In this document: in pieces, positions 1-10,578 of the stretch
Layout: each line of letters opens with the position of its first letter
Position numbering within the stretch: position 1 is the stretch's first letter
NCBI RefSeq assembly: GCF_032854445.1
Contig: NC_088301.1
Span: 5,500,044 to 5,564,043 of the forward strand
From: Liolophura sinensis
Taxonomy: Eukaryota; Mollusca; Polyplacophora; Chitonida; Chitonidae
Direction: 5' to 3'
DNA: 64,000 bases
The notes under the pieces: model-generated
What the model saw: only the letters and a program-made list of their open reading frames with translations
Databases searched by the model: none
Told to the model about the DNA's origin: nothing
Position numbers and translations under genes: made by a program

Positions 1-61
1 CTTCCGTCCCGACCATCCCGACCATCCCGACCCGGAAGTCCACAACAATCAGCGGGAGCAG
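1..61 (-). CDS. Copy A exon 3 (collagenous), partial
   Basis: The exon starts after a CTTATAG acceptor with CTGCTCCC, so the junction residue is Ala as in copy D rather than Gly as in B and C. It encodes APADCC, then GLP and Gly-Arg-Asp triplets up to the window edge. Confidence 0.85.
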   Translation of the reverse strand, partial: MLPLIVVDFRVGMVGMVGTE

Positions 62-953
62 CTATAAGCCAAGGTGAAAAACTCGTATGTTGCCCATTTT
101 TGAAATTTTACAAATTAACGGCAAAGCTATAAGAAAATCTAAAAACTAATCATACCGTGACGCTGTGGTGGTCCTTATCCAGTGTAGAGGTTAACAGCAA
201 CGTGTTTAGGAGTAAGTGGAGGTGTATATGAGTAACCAGTATTGCCAGACAAAGATTAATGCAAACTGTAGTTTAGTGTATTTAGAGAACATGTCGTGAA
301 CTGGTGAATAATTTGAATGGGCGCATTGTTCAACGGAAACAGAGCTGTTGGACAGCATAAAGAAAACTTTCATGGCGCAATGAAGAGAAACGCTATCCGA
401 TCATTTATTCTTTGCAAATTTAGTGGTTAAGTGTTAAGTTTTATCATCGACATCAGAATGGCAATAGTTCAGAAATATGATAATGTTAAAGTCTCTTGCC
501 TGAAGCTGATCTTTCCACTCTACTCTCTTCTTGAGTGACATCTTTACTTCCCCCGTCCGCTGATAGACCCTGATATATAAATAGTAGATGAAGTACATTT
601 CTGCCTCCCCGAGTTTTAATGAACAAGGAAATAAAACCTACACCCAGATTCCAAGTCACTGATTTGCACTTATTTCAACTATTTTAGTTCTTATTCGGAA
701 AATCGATTTGAAAACAAACTGTTGGCAGCTGCTGTAGATTATGTTGTAGGCAATTGTAGGTGTCAATCGTCGACCAATGCAACTATAAATCACTTTTTTC
801 CACCGCTATATGAAAGCTTAATTTCCCTCCTGACTGTTAATCAGGATTGGTGTAAGCTATTTGCATGGCTGGTGGACAAATCTCAGCGCGGTGATATCAA
901 TCACTTACCTGACCAATCAGAAAGGTGCACAACAAGAAGACAACGATAATCAT
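1..953 (-). CDS. Short-chain collagen C4-like, copy A (5' part only)
   Basis: This is the 5' end of the gene that recurs as copies B-D. Exon 1 (signal peptide), exon 2 and 61 nt of exon 3 are in the window, and the remaining exons should lie to the left. The signal peptide reads MIIVVFLLCTFLIGQ and exon 2 continues GLSADGGSKDVTQEE. Exon 3 begins with Ala-Pro-Ala-Asp-Cys-Cys and enters Gly-Arg-Asp triplets. The exon 1 donor is GTAAGTG, where the other copies have GTGAGTG. Intron 1 is 339 nt against 234 nt in the other three copies. The promoter TATA motif is weakened. Whether the gene is intact cannot be judged from this window. Confidence 0.85.
500..569 (-). CDS. Copy A exon 2
   Basis: 70 nt between an AG acceptor (TATCAG|GGTCTATC) and a GC donor (TTCAG|GCAAGAG), ending in phase 1. 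It encodes 23 residues rich in Asp, Glu, Lys, Arg and Ser, with GGS at the site where copies B and D have GRS. Confidence 0.8.
909..953 (-). CDS. Copy A exon 1 (signal peptide)
   Basis: 15 codons from ATG at 953, with A at -3, to a CAG|GTAAGT donor, phase 0. The product is a short hydrophobic signal peptide core. Confidence 0.85.
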
Positions 954-1042
954 CTTCAACACACTTGTAAAGCTGCAGTATATTGGCTGTATACACAGGA
1001 AGATAGCAAGTTTTAGTCTGGCTAGGTGAAATCAACAGAGTG

Positions 1043-1050
1043 TATTTTTA
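1043..1050 (-). promoter_or_regulatory. Copy A TATA-like element (weakened)
   Basis: On the minus strand this reads TAAAAATA at the position where copies B-D have TATAAATA, about 90 nt upstream of the start codon. The rest of the upstream sequence is well conserved. Confidence 0.5.
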
Positions 1051-1711
1051 AGGCAGACGGACACCAGATATCTACACACCCAGTCCACATGGACGGCCTG
1101 TTTATATATCTTACTTACAAGTCGAAAGTTGTTTATGTAAACTCATCTCATAATACTGAGCGATTGTATATTTACACTTTTGGTTGTTTATTACAAGAAA
1201 TACTTTTCCTAGTAAATTAAACTATTGTATATGGCACGTGAAATCCTTTCCAGATTAACATGTGGCTAGCGTGGGAATGTTCCTGATGTTGCTGGGGTTT
1301 TCTGTAACTCAGTTTAAATATACATGTAGTCACACAGTCAACAGAAGGAATTTCATGCCATCCGTCAGTGGATGCTGGCACCAGAGTGTTTATCCAGGTG
1401 CAATTCATATAGAGGTCCTAGGTTCTGAGGTGAACCATATCCTGGAATATTGGACTTTCGAAAACTTAATATGAGGGATTGTAGATAACATTTAAACATT
1501 TACCTTTAAAAATTCAAACATTTTGGCAGCTATACATAAAATATAAAACTGTGGTATTTGTTCTGGATGAAATGATATTTATATGAGAATCTGAAGTTCG
1601 AATGTCTATTGAAACGGCCATTCTAGACTTAATTAATTGGTGGCATTCGTATATCTGGTGTTTGGAGCGGCTAGCCTCTCACCATTGCAAGCTTAATCTA
1701 AGTCATCTCCG

Positions 1712-1862
1712 ATTGCATAGGTGGGAAGATTTTCCTCCAACCTGCATATTGTCGTGGCTTTTTTCGGGGCATTGTCAATTTTTAGTGAGCATACTTTTTG
1801 TCCCCGTCATACAAGTGAAACATCCTCGTTACGGCTTGAAACACCTATCAAATCAATAAATT
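1712..1862 (+). mobile_element. Old, degenerate SINE (unit 1)
   Basis: GCATAGGTGGGAAGATTTTC, then CCGTCATACAAGTGAAACAT and GGCTTGAAACACCTATCAAA follow the SINE body and 3' domain at lower similarity, ending in AATAAATTAAT. Confidence 0.65.
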
Positions 1863-2654
1863 AATCACCAGAATGATGATGGATTAGTATTGATTATCCC
1901 ACCAGTGTTGCTATTAGCGACAGAATTTATAATCAGTATTTACTTTAACAGTTTAATGACGCGTTAATTGTTTTATTTGATTAATTTTTGGATGTTTGAC
2001 TGATTGGTGTTTAACGCAAGAACTTTTAACTTACATGACAGCGGTGAGGTTTATGGATAGAGGCTTTCTATACTGTACGAGAGTTCGTCTGACAGCTATA
2101 GTGTGTAGATAAACGAGATCGATCCTGTATCCTCCTTGATATAAATTTTATCTGATCATCACTGAATGAGAATCTTCCAGGTTGTAGAACAACTTTTCCT
2201 CAAATATAACCTACAGGACTAGTCTTACGACATTTATATTATACAGATCCTAATCTTGACTGAAAATCAGGTCATATCAAAATACTCTAACATGATAGGT
2301 GTGCTCTACATGGGCTTACACCTGGATGTGAGTATAGGGCCTACCGAGAGTTAAGGAAGAGTGGAGGAGAACGATTGTGTCAGTGTAACATGACTCAGTA
2401 AGGTAACGCGTTCTGTTTGTCTTATTAGTGCAACTTCGGGTAAGTAAAACGCAAAATGCATCCTGGTAATCATTACATGTATACATATAGTTTAAAGTTA
2501 CATCTCGGGGGTGAGTGAAGCGGATATGTTCATGATTACCATTTTTTTTACACCTGGTTTTGGTAGGATTATAAAAAACAATGAGTAAGCGTTTTGCAGA
2601 GATACATTGTTATGGTCTATTTCTTATAGTGAGTCGGCTATATTCAGTTGTCTG

Positions 2655-2915
2655 TAAACTCAGTCATACTCGCTACCAAAATTGCCTTTATTGAGCGACA
2701 CATAACAATACAAGCTCTACACACTGAAAATGTTGAACATCCATACTATTGCAAAAAAATGCAGTTAGAATAATTTTTCTCATTTATAATGTTAAACTCC
2801 ACAGCCTTAGTTTATACACCAAGAACTTGTTACCTCAGGTGACGCCATCATTATTCAAAAGTATGTTACATATATGCCTGGAGAGTATTTTGTTTTACAA
2901 TGGCTGCACCACTAA
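2655..2915 (+). repeat. Dispersed repeat R, forward (unit 1, upstream of SINE)
   Basis: TAAACTCAGTCATACTCGCT through TTGTTTTACAATGGCTGCAC. A diverged relative occurs in intron 3 (17940-18190) and an inverted one at 13040-13230. Orthologues lie at about 22063-22322, 41370-41638 and 61275-61532. Confidence 0.6.
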
Positions 2916-3058
2916 GCGGTTTGAACAAACTAGTGTCTCTGCAAATTGACTACATCGCTTTAATTTCCTAACATCCACCACTAAATCTATACTGCCGTGA
3001 GATCATATGCTACAAGAGATAAAATAAAATTGATTTAGTAAGTTATATTATACTAAGT

Positions 3059-3296
3059 AGGTTAGCGCGCTAGCGCAGCGTAATGACTCAGTCTCTTACC
3101 AATGCGGTCGCTGGGAGTTCAAGTCCAGCTCATGCTGGCTTCCTCTCCGGCCGTACGTGGGAAGGTTTGCGGATGGTCGTGGGTTTCCCCCGGGCTGTGC
3201 CCGGTTTCCACCCACCATAGTGCTGGCCGCCGTCGTATAAGTGAAATATTCTTGAGTACGGCGTAAAACACAAATCTAATAAAAAAATAAATAAAT
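3059..3296 (+). mobile_element. tRNA-derived SINE (unit 1, first locus)
   Basis: The tRNA-like head has an A box TAGCGCAGCG and a B box GAGTTCAAGTCC. The body contains CGTACGTGGGAAGG and CCCCCGGGCTGTGCCCGG. The 3' domain is CGTCGTATAAGTGAAATATT and a tail ending CGGCGTAAAAC, then an A-rich (AAAT)n end. It lacks the extreme 5' CCTCCGTGG-type head seen in the minus-strand copy at 11777-12005. Confidence 0.9.
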
Positions 3297-4375
3297 ACAC
3301 TCTTCAAAAAAAGAAACGCAAAATGAAATTCAAAAATGGTACTTACAATTTTGTACACATATGTTAACTCAAACAGTTTTGTAGGGTTGCACATTGTTAC
3401 GGGAATGTTTCAGAAGATCATCCTTGACCAAATGCAACCAAAAATGATTTTGAAAGGTTTTATCAATTAGGATTGTTAGGATGTGCGTTGATGAACGTCG
3501 TATCATGAAATGAACCTGGTAACCCCAGTTTTAAATGTATTCATTTAAACGAGTGTTCATTTGCAGACGTGCCATTTCAAGTCTGCAAACTCGTTCACCG
3601 TGAAAGTAAAGGTTAAGGTCAGGAACAATTCATTGTGATATTCTCAAGGGTTCATGTAGATGCAGGTGTGACATAAACTCGGCACACATTTATCATAAAA
3701 TAAACCAAATGACCAATAAAAAGGTAAAGATCACTAATAATGAATAGGGTACTCTCAAATAAGATATACATAGATAACACAAATTTCATTATTTTTCATT
3801 ATTTTTGTTCCATGCCTTCAGAGATATACAAGCGCTAACTCCTATTCTTCTTTAGCGGCTGTGTACATGCCTTTTCACTTTAACAATCTTGTCGTCATGA
3901 ACAAATAATTCAAGGTCAAAAATAACCGACAGGGTTCTTTTCCAACGTTAGATGCATCCGTGACACTAATATAACAACCATGGCTTTAACTGTTGAAGAC
4001 ATAACATGGTTACCCCAATATAACATAAAAACACTGACGACCTTAAAAGCACTGGCCAAGGTGGCCAAGATGGAGTTTTCTCCCGTGTATGAGGAGTATA
4101 TTCAATACGATATATTGACTTTGCCTCATGCCTTCAAAAGATATCATGTTTTCATGCGCAACATATAATTTAACTTTCGCGGAAAATATATCAAGGTCAT
4201 ATTTTCCATATATTTGTACATCTATGACACAAGAATGATAAACTTGACTTCAAGCTTTGCAGGGAGAGAGCGTTTACAGGAAAGTGGAGAGACGGACGGA
4301 CAGATGGACGCAGGATGCAACAGCAATACTTCAAGGCCAACTCTGGGCTGAGGAATTATTAAAACATATCGTTAC
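3297..4375 (+). mobile_element. Unclassified element with 94-bp VNTR core (unit 1)
   Basis: It starts abruptly after a SINE A-tail with ACACTCTTCAAAAAAAGAAA, a motif I associate with dispersed invertebrate repeats. The 94-bp unit is present once (about 3652-3743). The 3' part has a GACGGACGGACAGATGGACG block. Conserved flanks around a variable tandem core resemble molluscan pearl/Helentron-like non-autonomous elements, but I see no diagnostic terminus, and the right boundary is a guess. Confidence 0.35.
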
Positions 4376-4690
4376 TTCTCACAGCTTTGAGATCTATAAA
4401 ATATCCCCAACAGATATACATTTATAAACCCATGTAAACAAGAATATCCAGCCGTGTCAAAGCCGATTTGGTGGTAGGATGTGTGCACTGCCAGGGGCGC
4501 GTGACATGTCAGCACTGATTGTGTAGGCTACTACATGCACTTTGTGATTAATACTGGCTTAGTTCACGAGACAGCGGGTAATGTGTACAGCCAGCTTTCT
4601 GTTACATTTGAACAATTTATATACACCCACATTGGTCTATTGCAGTACGATCGTGCATGTGCACTACCAACAGTTTGTTACACCTCAGTT

Positions 4691-4820
4691 TATGTGTACA
4701 GCCGTTGGTGTATTACAACTCGGCAGTTTATGTGTACAACCGTTGGTGTATTACAACTCGGCAGTTTGTGTGTACAACCGTTGGTGTATTACAATTCAGC
4801 AGTTTATGTGTATTATCATT
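4691..4820 (+). repeat. 38-bp minisatellite (unit 1)
   Basis: Three units of TATGTGTACAACCGTTGGTG followed by TATTACAACTCGGCAGTT, period 38, plus a degenerate fourth. A related sequence flanks the intron 5 microsatellite at 15840-15965. Confidence 0.9.
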
Positions 4821-4910
4821 GATCTATTACATCCGAGCAGTTAAAGTGTGCTACATGCATTTTTGATATCTCATCAGTTTATGGATACTACCATTGTTTC
4901 ATTCCATCTC

Positions 4911-5054
4911 CGGCCGTATGTGGGAAGGTCTCTTAGCAAACTGCGGATGGTCGTGGGTTTCCCCCGGGCTCTGCCCGGTTTCCTCTCACCATAATGCTGG
5001 CCGCCGTCGTATAAGTGAAATATTCTTGAATACGGCGTAAATAAATAAATATGC
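4911..5054 (+). mobile_element. 5'-truncated SINE inside an inverted repeat (unit 1)
   Basis: Only the body and 3' domain remain (CGGCCGTATGTGGGAAGG to GCGTAAATAAATAAAT). It is flanked by inverted arms of about 40 bp at 4870-4910 and 5056-5095. Confidence 0.85.
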
Positions 5055-5136
5055 CGAGATGGAATACACAATACTAGTATCCATAAACTGATGAGATCTA
5101 ACAGACCATTGGTTTTACACATAACCTGTTGAGATG

Positions 5137-5368
5137 GAGTGAAGCAATGGTAGCATCCAAAAACTGAATTTAATAATAGACTATTGGTCTAACAGATAAC
5201 TTGTTGAGATCTCCATCTCAGCAAGTTATGTGTAAGACCAATGGTCTACTACAACTCATCAGTATATAGAATCTACCATTGTTTCTTTCCATCTCAACAA
5301 GTTATCTGTTAGACCAATAGTCTATTATTAAATTCAGTTTCTGGGTGCTACCATTGCTTCACTTCACT
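5137..5368. repeat. Long fold-back inverted repeat (unit 1)
   Basis: The left arm 5137-5210 (GAGTGAAGCAATGGTAGCAT...) is nearly perfectly complementary to the right arm 5291-5368, with an 80-nt spacer. It lies just right of the second inverted repeat that encloses a SINE fragment. Confidence 0.9.
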
Positions 5369-7040
5369 CACTGGAACACGAAAACAAGACAATGATAATC
5401 ATCTTGAACACTGCAGTAAAACAGCAGCATCTGAGCTATGACTGTATAAGCGTAATGAGTGTTAGTCCTGCAAGAATGATTGACGCTAAAGCTGTTAGTC
5501 GGCTAGTCCACATACTAGTGAATTATACTATCTCATATGATACGTGATACCTTTTAACATCTACTTGTGGATAGCTTGGGAATGTTCTTGGTGGTGCTGG
5601 CACGTATTTCCTGTAACTGACTGTACTGTCACACATTTCACAATAGATATTTCACTTTATGCGGGACTGGATATTTGAGTGTATATTTGGGTATAAATCA
5701 TACAGATGCCTCTGGTTAAGAGGTGACATTTGCTGTATTAACAGACTTTCTTACAGAAAATGGAATGCGAAAGATTACGGAGAAATGTAAGTATGGTTGC
5801 AGTAAAATGAATATCAAATTGCATTCATGTTAAAGCCTCTCCTTTCAATGCTAGCGACCTAATACTGGCGTGGAATCGCAATGTTAGTGTACTTTTTAGG
5901 TCTATGGACAGTAAACTTCCACGTTAACGTTGGGTTTGTTCGGTGCTTTATCGGCATTATTTCTTCCATGTTAGCCAAATTGTTACCAGACCTTTTAGAT
6001 TTTAAAACAGTAGAGTGGATTTTGGTTTGTTTAGGGGTTTGTTTAGACATCAGATCTTTTAAGGGATAATACATGGTATAAAACATCAAGGACATTGCCT
6101 CTGATTAATAATAATTACAACAGAGTGCATAGCAGCTTTTCTGTTACGTGAGGTGGACATTTTGGAAGTCCTTAGATGTTAAAGGACCTGGTATGGTAAG
6201 GCGGGGAATCGGCCCCAGTGCAAGAAACTGTGCACCTCTAGAAGCGAAACTGACTATAGCTGCGTCAGCTGTTGAAACACTCGTAAGGCTACTTCTTTTT
6301 TCATGTATGTTTTACTTCTCTTTTCCTGTTAGCATGCGACTATCAAAACTCCAGACATGCACCGACGCAATGTATAGGTCATAAGATCGAAAAATGGTGG
6401 CCTGCCCCAATCACACTGAAATATCTTTTTTATGTATTAGACACCGTAGAGTGGGGTGAATCACTGCACCACAAATGTAACTTTCTGAAAAATTCTTGAG
6501 GAGGCAGTTATGCACCAATCAGTTAAATACATATAGAACATATGTTCAGCCTTATACTTCCGCCAAGCATAACATGTTAATGTTAATAACAGCTAGAGGG
6601 CCACGTCTAATCTCAAACAGGATTCAAGTATGAATTTGTTATAGTTGCCACACGTTACGTAATAAAATAGCTTAACAATTATCCATTCTAATTCAAAGAT
6701 AACATTTATTTAATATAAGGCAGACTATATCTCTCTTTCTCGCAAAAAGATTGTTGCCAAAGACAAAAAATGCTACAAAGATTCGAACTCTGTGAGCTGT
6801 TCTCCAGTTCACTGTACTATGAAGTATGCCTGATAGACAATAGCAGAAATATGGATTTTAAGCTGGCCAAAATATGACAAAGCTAAACATTTTATAAAGT
6901 TTATTGTTTTTTTACATATGGAGATTAACGTTAACCAAAACGGAACTTTGACAGTGAAATACACTCATGAAAGTTTCAGTAAAGATATTTTTCTGGCTGA
7001 TCTTCATACTGAAAATTTCATGCAAGGTATTGAATTGTTC

Positions 7041-7345
7041 AGAGGCCTACGGATGGCTAGTAACAGAAACACCACAAAATGGGCAGAGGCCTACGGGTGG
7101 CTAGTAACAGATACACCACAAATGGGCAGAGGCCTACGGTGGCTAGTAACAGATACACCACAAAATGGGCAGAGGCCTACGGGTGGCTAGTAACAGATAC
7201 ACCACAAAATGGCCAGAGGCCTACGGGTGGCTAGTAACAGATACACCACAAAATGGGGAGAGGCCTACGGGTGGCTAGTAACAGATACACCACAAATGGT
7301 CAGAGGTCTACGGGTGGCTAGTAACAGACAGACCCAGAAATGGAC
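7041..7345 (+). repeat. 44-bp minisatellite (unit 1)
   Basis: About seven units of GAGGCCTACGGGTGGCTAGT then AACAGATACACCACAAAATG and four more bases, period 43-44. The last unit is diverged (ACAGACAGACC). Confidence 0.95.
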
Positions 7346-8977
7346 AGATTTGCATTTTAAGGTCATTTAAAAAAAATGACAAATTTATTAAGAGTAAGAC
7401 ATTAAACCTAAATAAAAGTCTCTTATGAATTTATACATATAAAAACAAGTATAAACCGCAAGGGTGAGGGCGAAAAAAAGGCAACATGGAACACAAGAAA
7501 CATAACTGAGTAGGAGAGTAGGATGGAATTTCGGAAATTAGCCATATCATGCAGCATGCATATACATCCATCTCGGTTTACGTCTAAGCAGAAAAGGACC
7601 CCAAGGCCTATAACACCGCCACGAGGCCACTGTATGTGTAAATATTGCCATAGCAGCATGAGCTAACCTGTGACGAGCGCGCACTTTAGCAAATTCATGG
7701 ATAATCTCTTATTCATATTATATTGACTGATGTTACCTGAAAGTAATTTGATTGTCTGATGTTACACTGAAAGTGTAATTGTGATTACTTGACTGTACTG
7801 CGAATTTCACATGAAATACATGACCTGTATAAAAACAACAACGACAACACCAATATGGCGCAAAATATTAATAAATAACTGTCATCTTTGGTTTACCCGC
7901 ACCTCTGCTGTTAATTTCTTATACAATGGCACATTACTGTGTGAGTATTCAGAGGAACTCTCGTATCGGCTGATCGAGTTGAGGCAAGCAATCACCACTA
8001 TTGAACATTTTAACAAGAGATTTTTTTTTCCTGACTTTGATTTCTCAGTCGTCCTACATGTCTTATGCACATCTAACATTTTATTGCTAACGAAAATGAA
8101 ATATTCATGGGGTTATTTTTAATAAAGGTATGTGTTGTTGACGGTTGATTACAACAACAACAACAACAGTCAAATTTCAGTGATTGATTGTCAGAAAATT
8201 TTGGTGTAAAATGTACTCAATGTAGGCTTAGAACTAATAGTTAATGGAACAGGTGTATATTGCTGGAGTTTCTATGATCTTGTCTCAATTAGAAACTATT
8301 TAGATATTTATTTCCGATCGAAATAATTCACGTCACTTCGTCGTGGTTTGTAAAGTCTGCCATGATGTTCTGCATTTCGGATTGGAGGTTTTGGAATCTA
8401 GGATTTTGATAATTACGAAAACGGCTCATGTGTTATATTGGTATAGTTAGAAAAAGCAGATTTTATAGTATCTGTGTTCTTCCAGCTAAAATTTAATATA
8501 GCATTATTTGATAGAAATTACAGGACTTTTATTTTTGTTGACATAGGGAAATGACGTTATTTTAGCCATGTTTGCTTCGCGATCATAGTAAATTATAGGC
8601 GGGACGCAGTAAGAGGCAAACTCTGTTCAATGCACGTCAGCCAGTCAAAATGTAGGATTTTTGGTGATTAGCATCGCCTACTCTGTCTACACGCTGTAAA
8701 AGGGCATCGATCATGGCGAATGATCGATACCTTTAACGTCGTACTTAACAGTTTTTTATTCATATGACAACGAAAGAATCCTTAGAGCAAGGTGGCAGAG
8801 GATTAGTTAGAAGATGCCACAGATGAAAATTTACAGTTACTGAAGTATACAGATGCAGGCAACTATACGGTCTAAAAAAAGAAAACAAAAAAAAAAAACA
8901 AAAAAACAGCCTATACATCAATGAGCAACCCACACGGGATCAGCACAGAGATTTACCAGGGATCGCCGATCCTCCCA

Positions 8978-9337
8978 GAACGGCCCGGATAGCACAGTTG
9001 GTAGAGCGTCCGCTTCGGGACCGGTAGATCCAGGATCAATCCTTGGTCGAGTCACACCTAAGACTTTAAAAGAGGAAGTTGTAACTTCCTCGCTTGGCGT
9101 TTAGCATGAAGGGGATAGTGCAACGACTGGTTGACCCGTATCAGTATAATGGCTCGGGCGGGGCGGCTTACTTGCATTCGGTAAGTCGTCTCAGTGATGC
9201 AGCACTAAATAAAAGAGCGGTGGAAATCCGTCCTGCAACAAGGAGGCACATTACACGTACATGCACCCTAATGATTCTTTCGTCGTCATATGACTGAAAA
9301 ATTGTTGAGTACGACGTTAACCCCAAGCACTCACTCA
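8978..9337 (+). mobile_element. tRNA-derived SINE with target-site duplication (unit 1 only)
   Basis: A 360-bp insertion absent from units 2 and 3. It is flanked by a perfect 12-bp target-site duplication CCGATCCTCCCA at 8966-8977 and 9338-9349. The 5' part is tRNA-like: A box TAGCACAGTTGGTAGAGCG and a B-box-like GGATCAATCC. The 3' part has ATATGACTGAAAAATTGTTG followed by AGTACGACGTTAA, ending in a CACTCACTCA microsatellite tail. It belongs to a different family from the other SINEs here but shares their 3' domain. Confidence 0.92.
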
Positions 9338-10456
9338 CCGATCCTCCCAAGTGGAGCCGATCTTGATTGACAGCGGACGGAGCTTGTGTATTCGACCTTG
9401 CGGGAGATTTGCTCGTTCTGGCGGGAGATTTGCCTCGATCTGGCGGGAGATCAGTGGGCCTAATCTTCAGTATGTTATGCAGGAAGGATTTTGTGTTTTA
9501 CTGAAGGGACTGTGACTCTGTGGGATAGAGAGCTACTTCTCTTGCACTAAAATACACATAAGGATAATGGTTAGGTAGAAATTCCAGCACATATATTTGT
9601 CGTAATATTTTAAATTGCTGAAGACTCTTCACAGTCTATAGCTGTGTTAACAAGCCTCTCAGAGTTATTCCCCCTGAAACTCTCTCCCATAAATGGTGTT
9701 GCTGATTCTGATGGAATTCTAATATTTGATGATTTGACAGTATACATGTGAAAAAATGCATTTCACTGTTTAGTGTTCGAACTGAAAAAACTAATCTTCG
9801 GATCTTTTCTTATGCTGTTCTTGCTGATTTACTGAAATAAACAGAACTGAATTAATGATTGGAGTATTGAGAGTAAATCCATATTTCTGTGCTCTTGTCT
9901 CCAAATACTTGGAGGTAAATATTGGTCTCATACGCTACCAAAATATAAAACTTTTTACCTCGGAGTCGATAGAGATTAACTGGTGATAGACAGAAAGCAA
10001 AGCCTGTACACTTCATCTCTAAACATGATAAGATTGTTTTTTTTTTTTTTTTTTTTTTTTTGTAAATCACCTACACTACATTTTATAATCGGAGACAGCT
10101 GTGAAAACAGAGGAGATAACTTTTAAGCCAGATCAAAGCCAGTGATAAAATGTACATGTGTTAATTTAATCGCACACTGTCCCATCATAAAAAAAAACTA
10201 TTATAGTTCTGATATAATTGGTATAAAGATACTGCGACTCGATTGAACGAAAAATTTGCGCTTTTGATCGAGAGAGCATTTTTGGCCCGTTATTACTAAG
10301 CAACCATATGGTCATATAACTTTTATGGGCAAACCGACCAAATTTTATACTTCTGATTTGGAAACTTACAGAAATGTGCTGGGTTTTTGAAATTTGCACT
10401 TTCTTATCGTACCTATCTGGTGCTGATTATCCAATTTACCCACCAGGTCCTTTGTA

Positions 10457-10578
10457 TATTTTATTTATTCATTTATTAATTTATTTGATTTGTGTTTTAC
10501 GATGTACTCAAGATTATTTCACTTATACGACGGCGACTAGCATTATGGTGGGAGGAAACCGGACAGAGCCGGGAAAGG
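10457..10578 (-). mobile_element. 5'-truncated SINE, minus strand (unit 1)
   Basis: The minus strand reads CCGGTTTCCTCCCACCATAA and CGTCGTATAAGTGAAATAAT, then an AAATAAAT tail. Only the 3' half is present, and it is followed on the plus strand by a poly-G run (10579-10592). Confidence 0.8.

Noticed and set aside
3980-4168. 62-codon frame starting MALTVEDITWLPQYN, also at 23678 and 62791
   Set aside because: It lies inside the repeat element, the unit 3 copy has a TAA, the few differences change residues, and I recognise no family. Probably chance.
4535-4866. Frames of 69-95 codons with repeated VYYNSAVYVYN-type peptides
   Set aside because: Translations of the 38-bp minisatellite. 38 is not a multiple of 3, so the frames only chain by chance.
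6148-6384. 78-codon plus-strand frame starting MRWTFWKSLDVKG, nearly unchanged in units 1-3 (25866, 45757)
   Set aside because: No recognisable domain, no convincing splice or promoter context, and conservation no better than expected for recent duplicates.
6918-7190. Frame with repeated WLVTDTPQ-type peptides
   Set aside because: It reads the 44-bp minisatellite, and its frame breaks as monomer length changes.
8981-9060. Possible tRNA gene (TAGCACAGTTGGTAGAGCG)
   Set aside because: The B box is degenerate, no full cloverleaf can be drawn, and the sequence continues into a SINE body with a target-site duplication.
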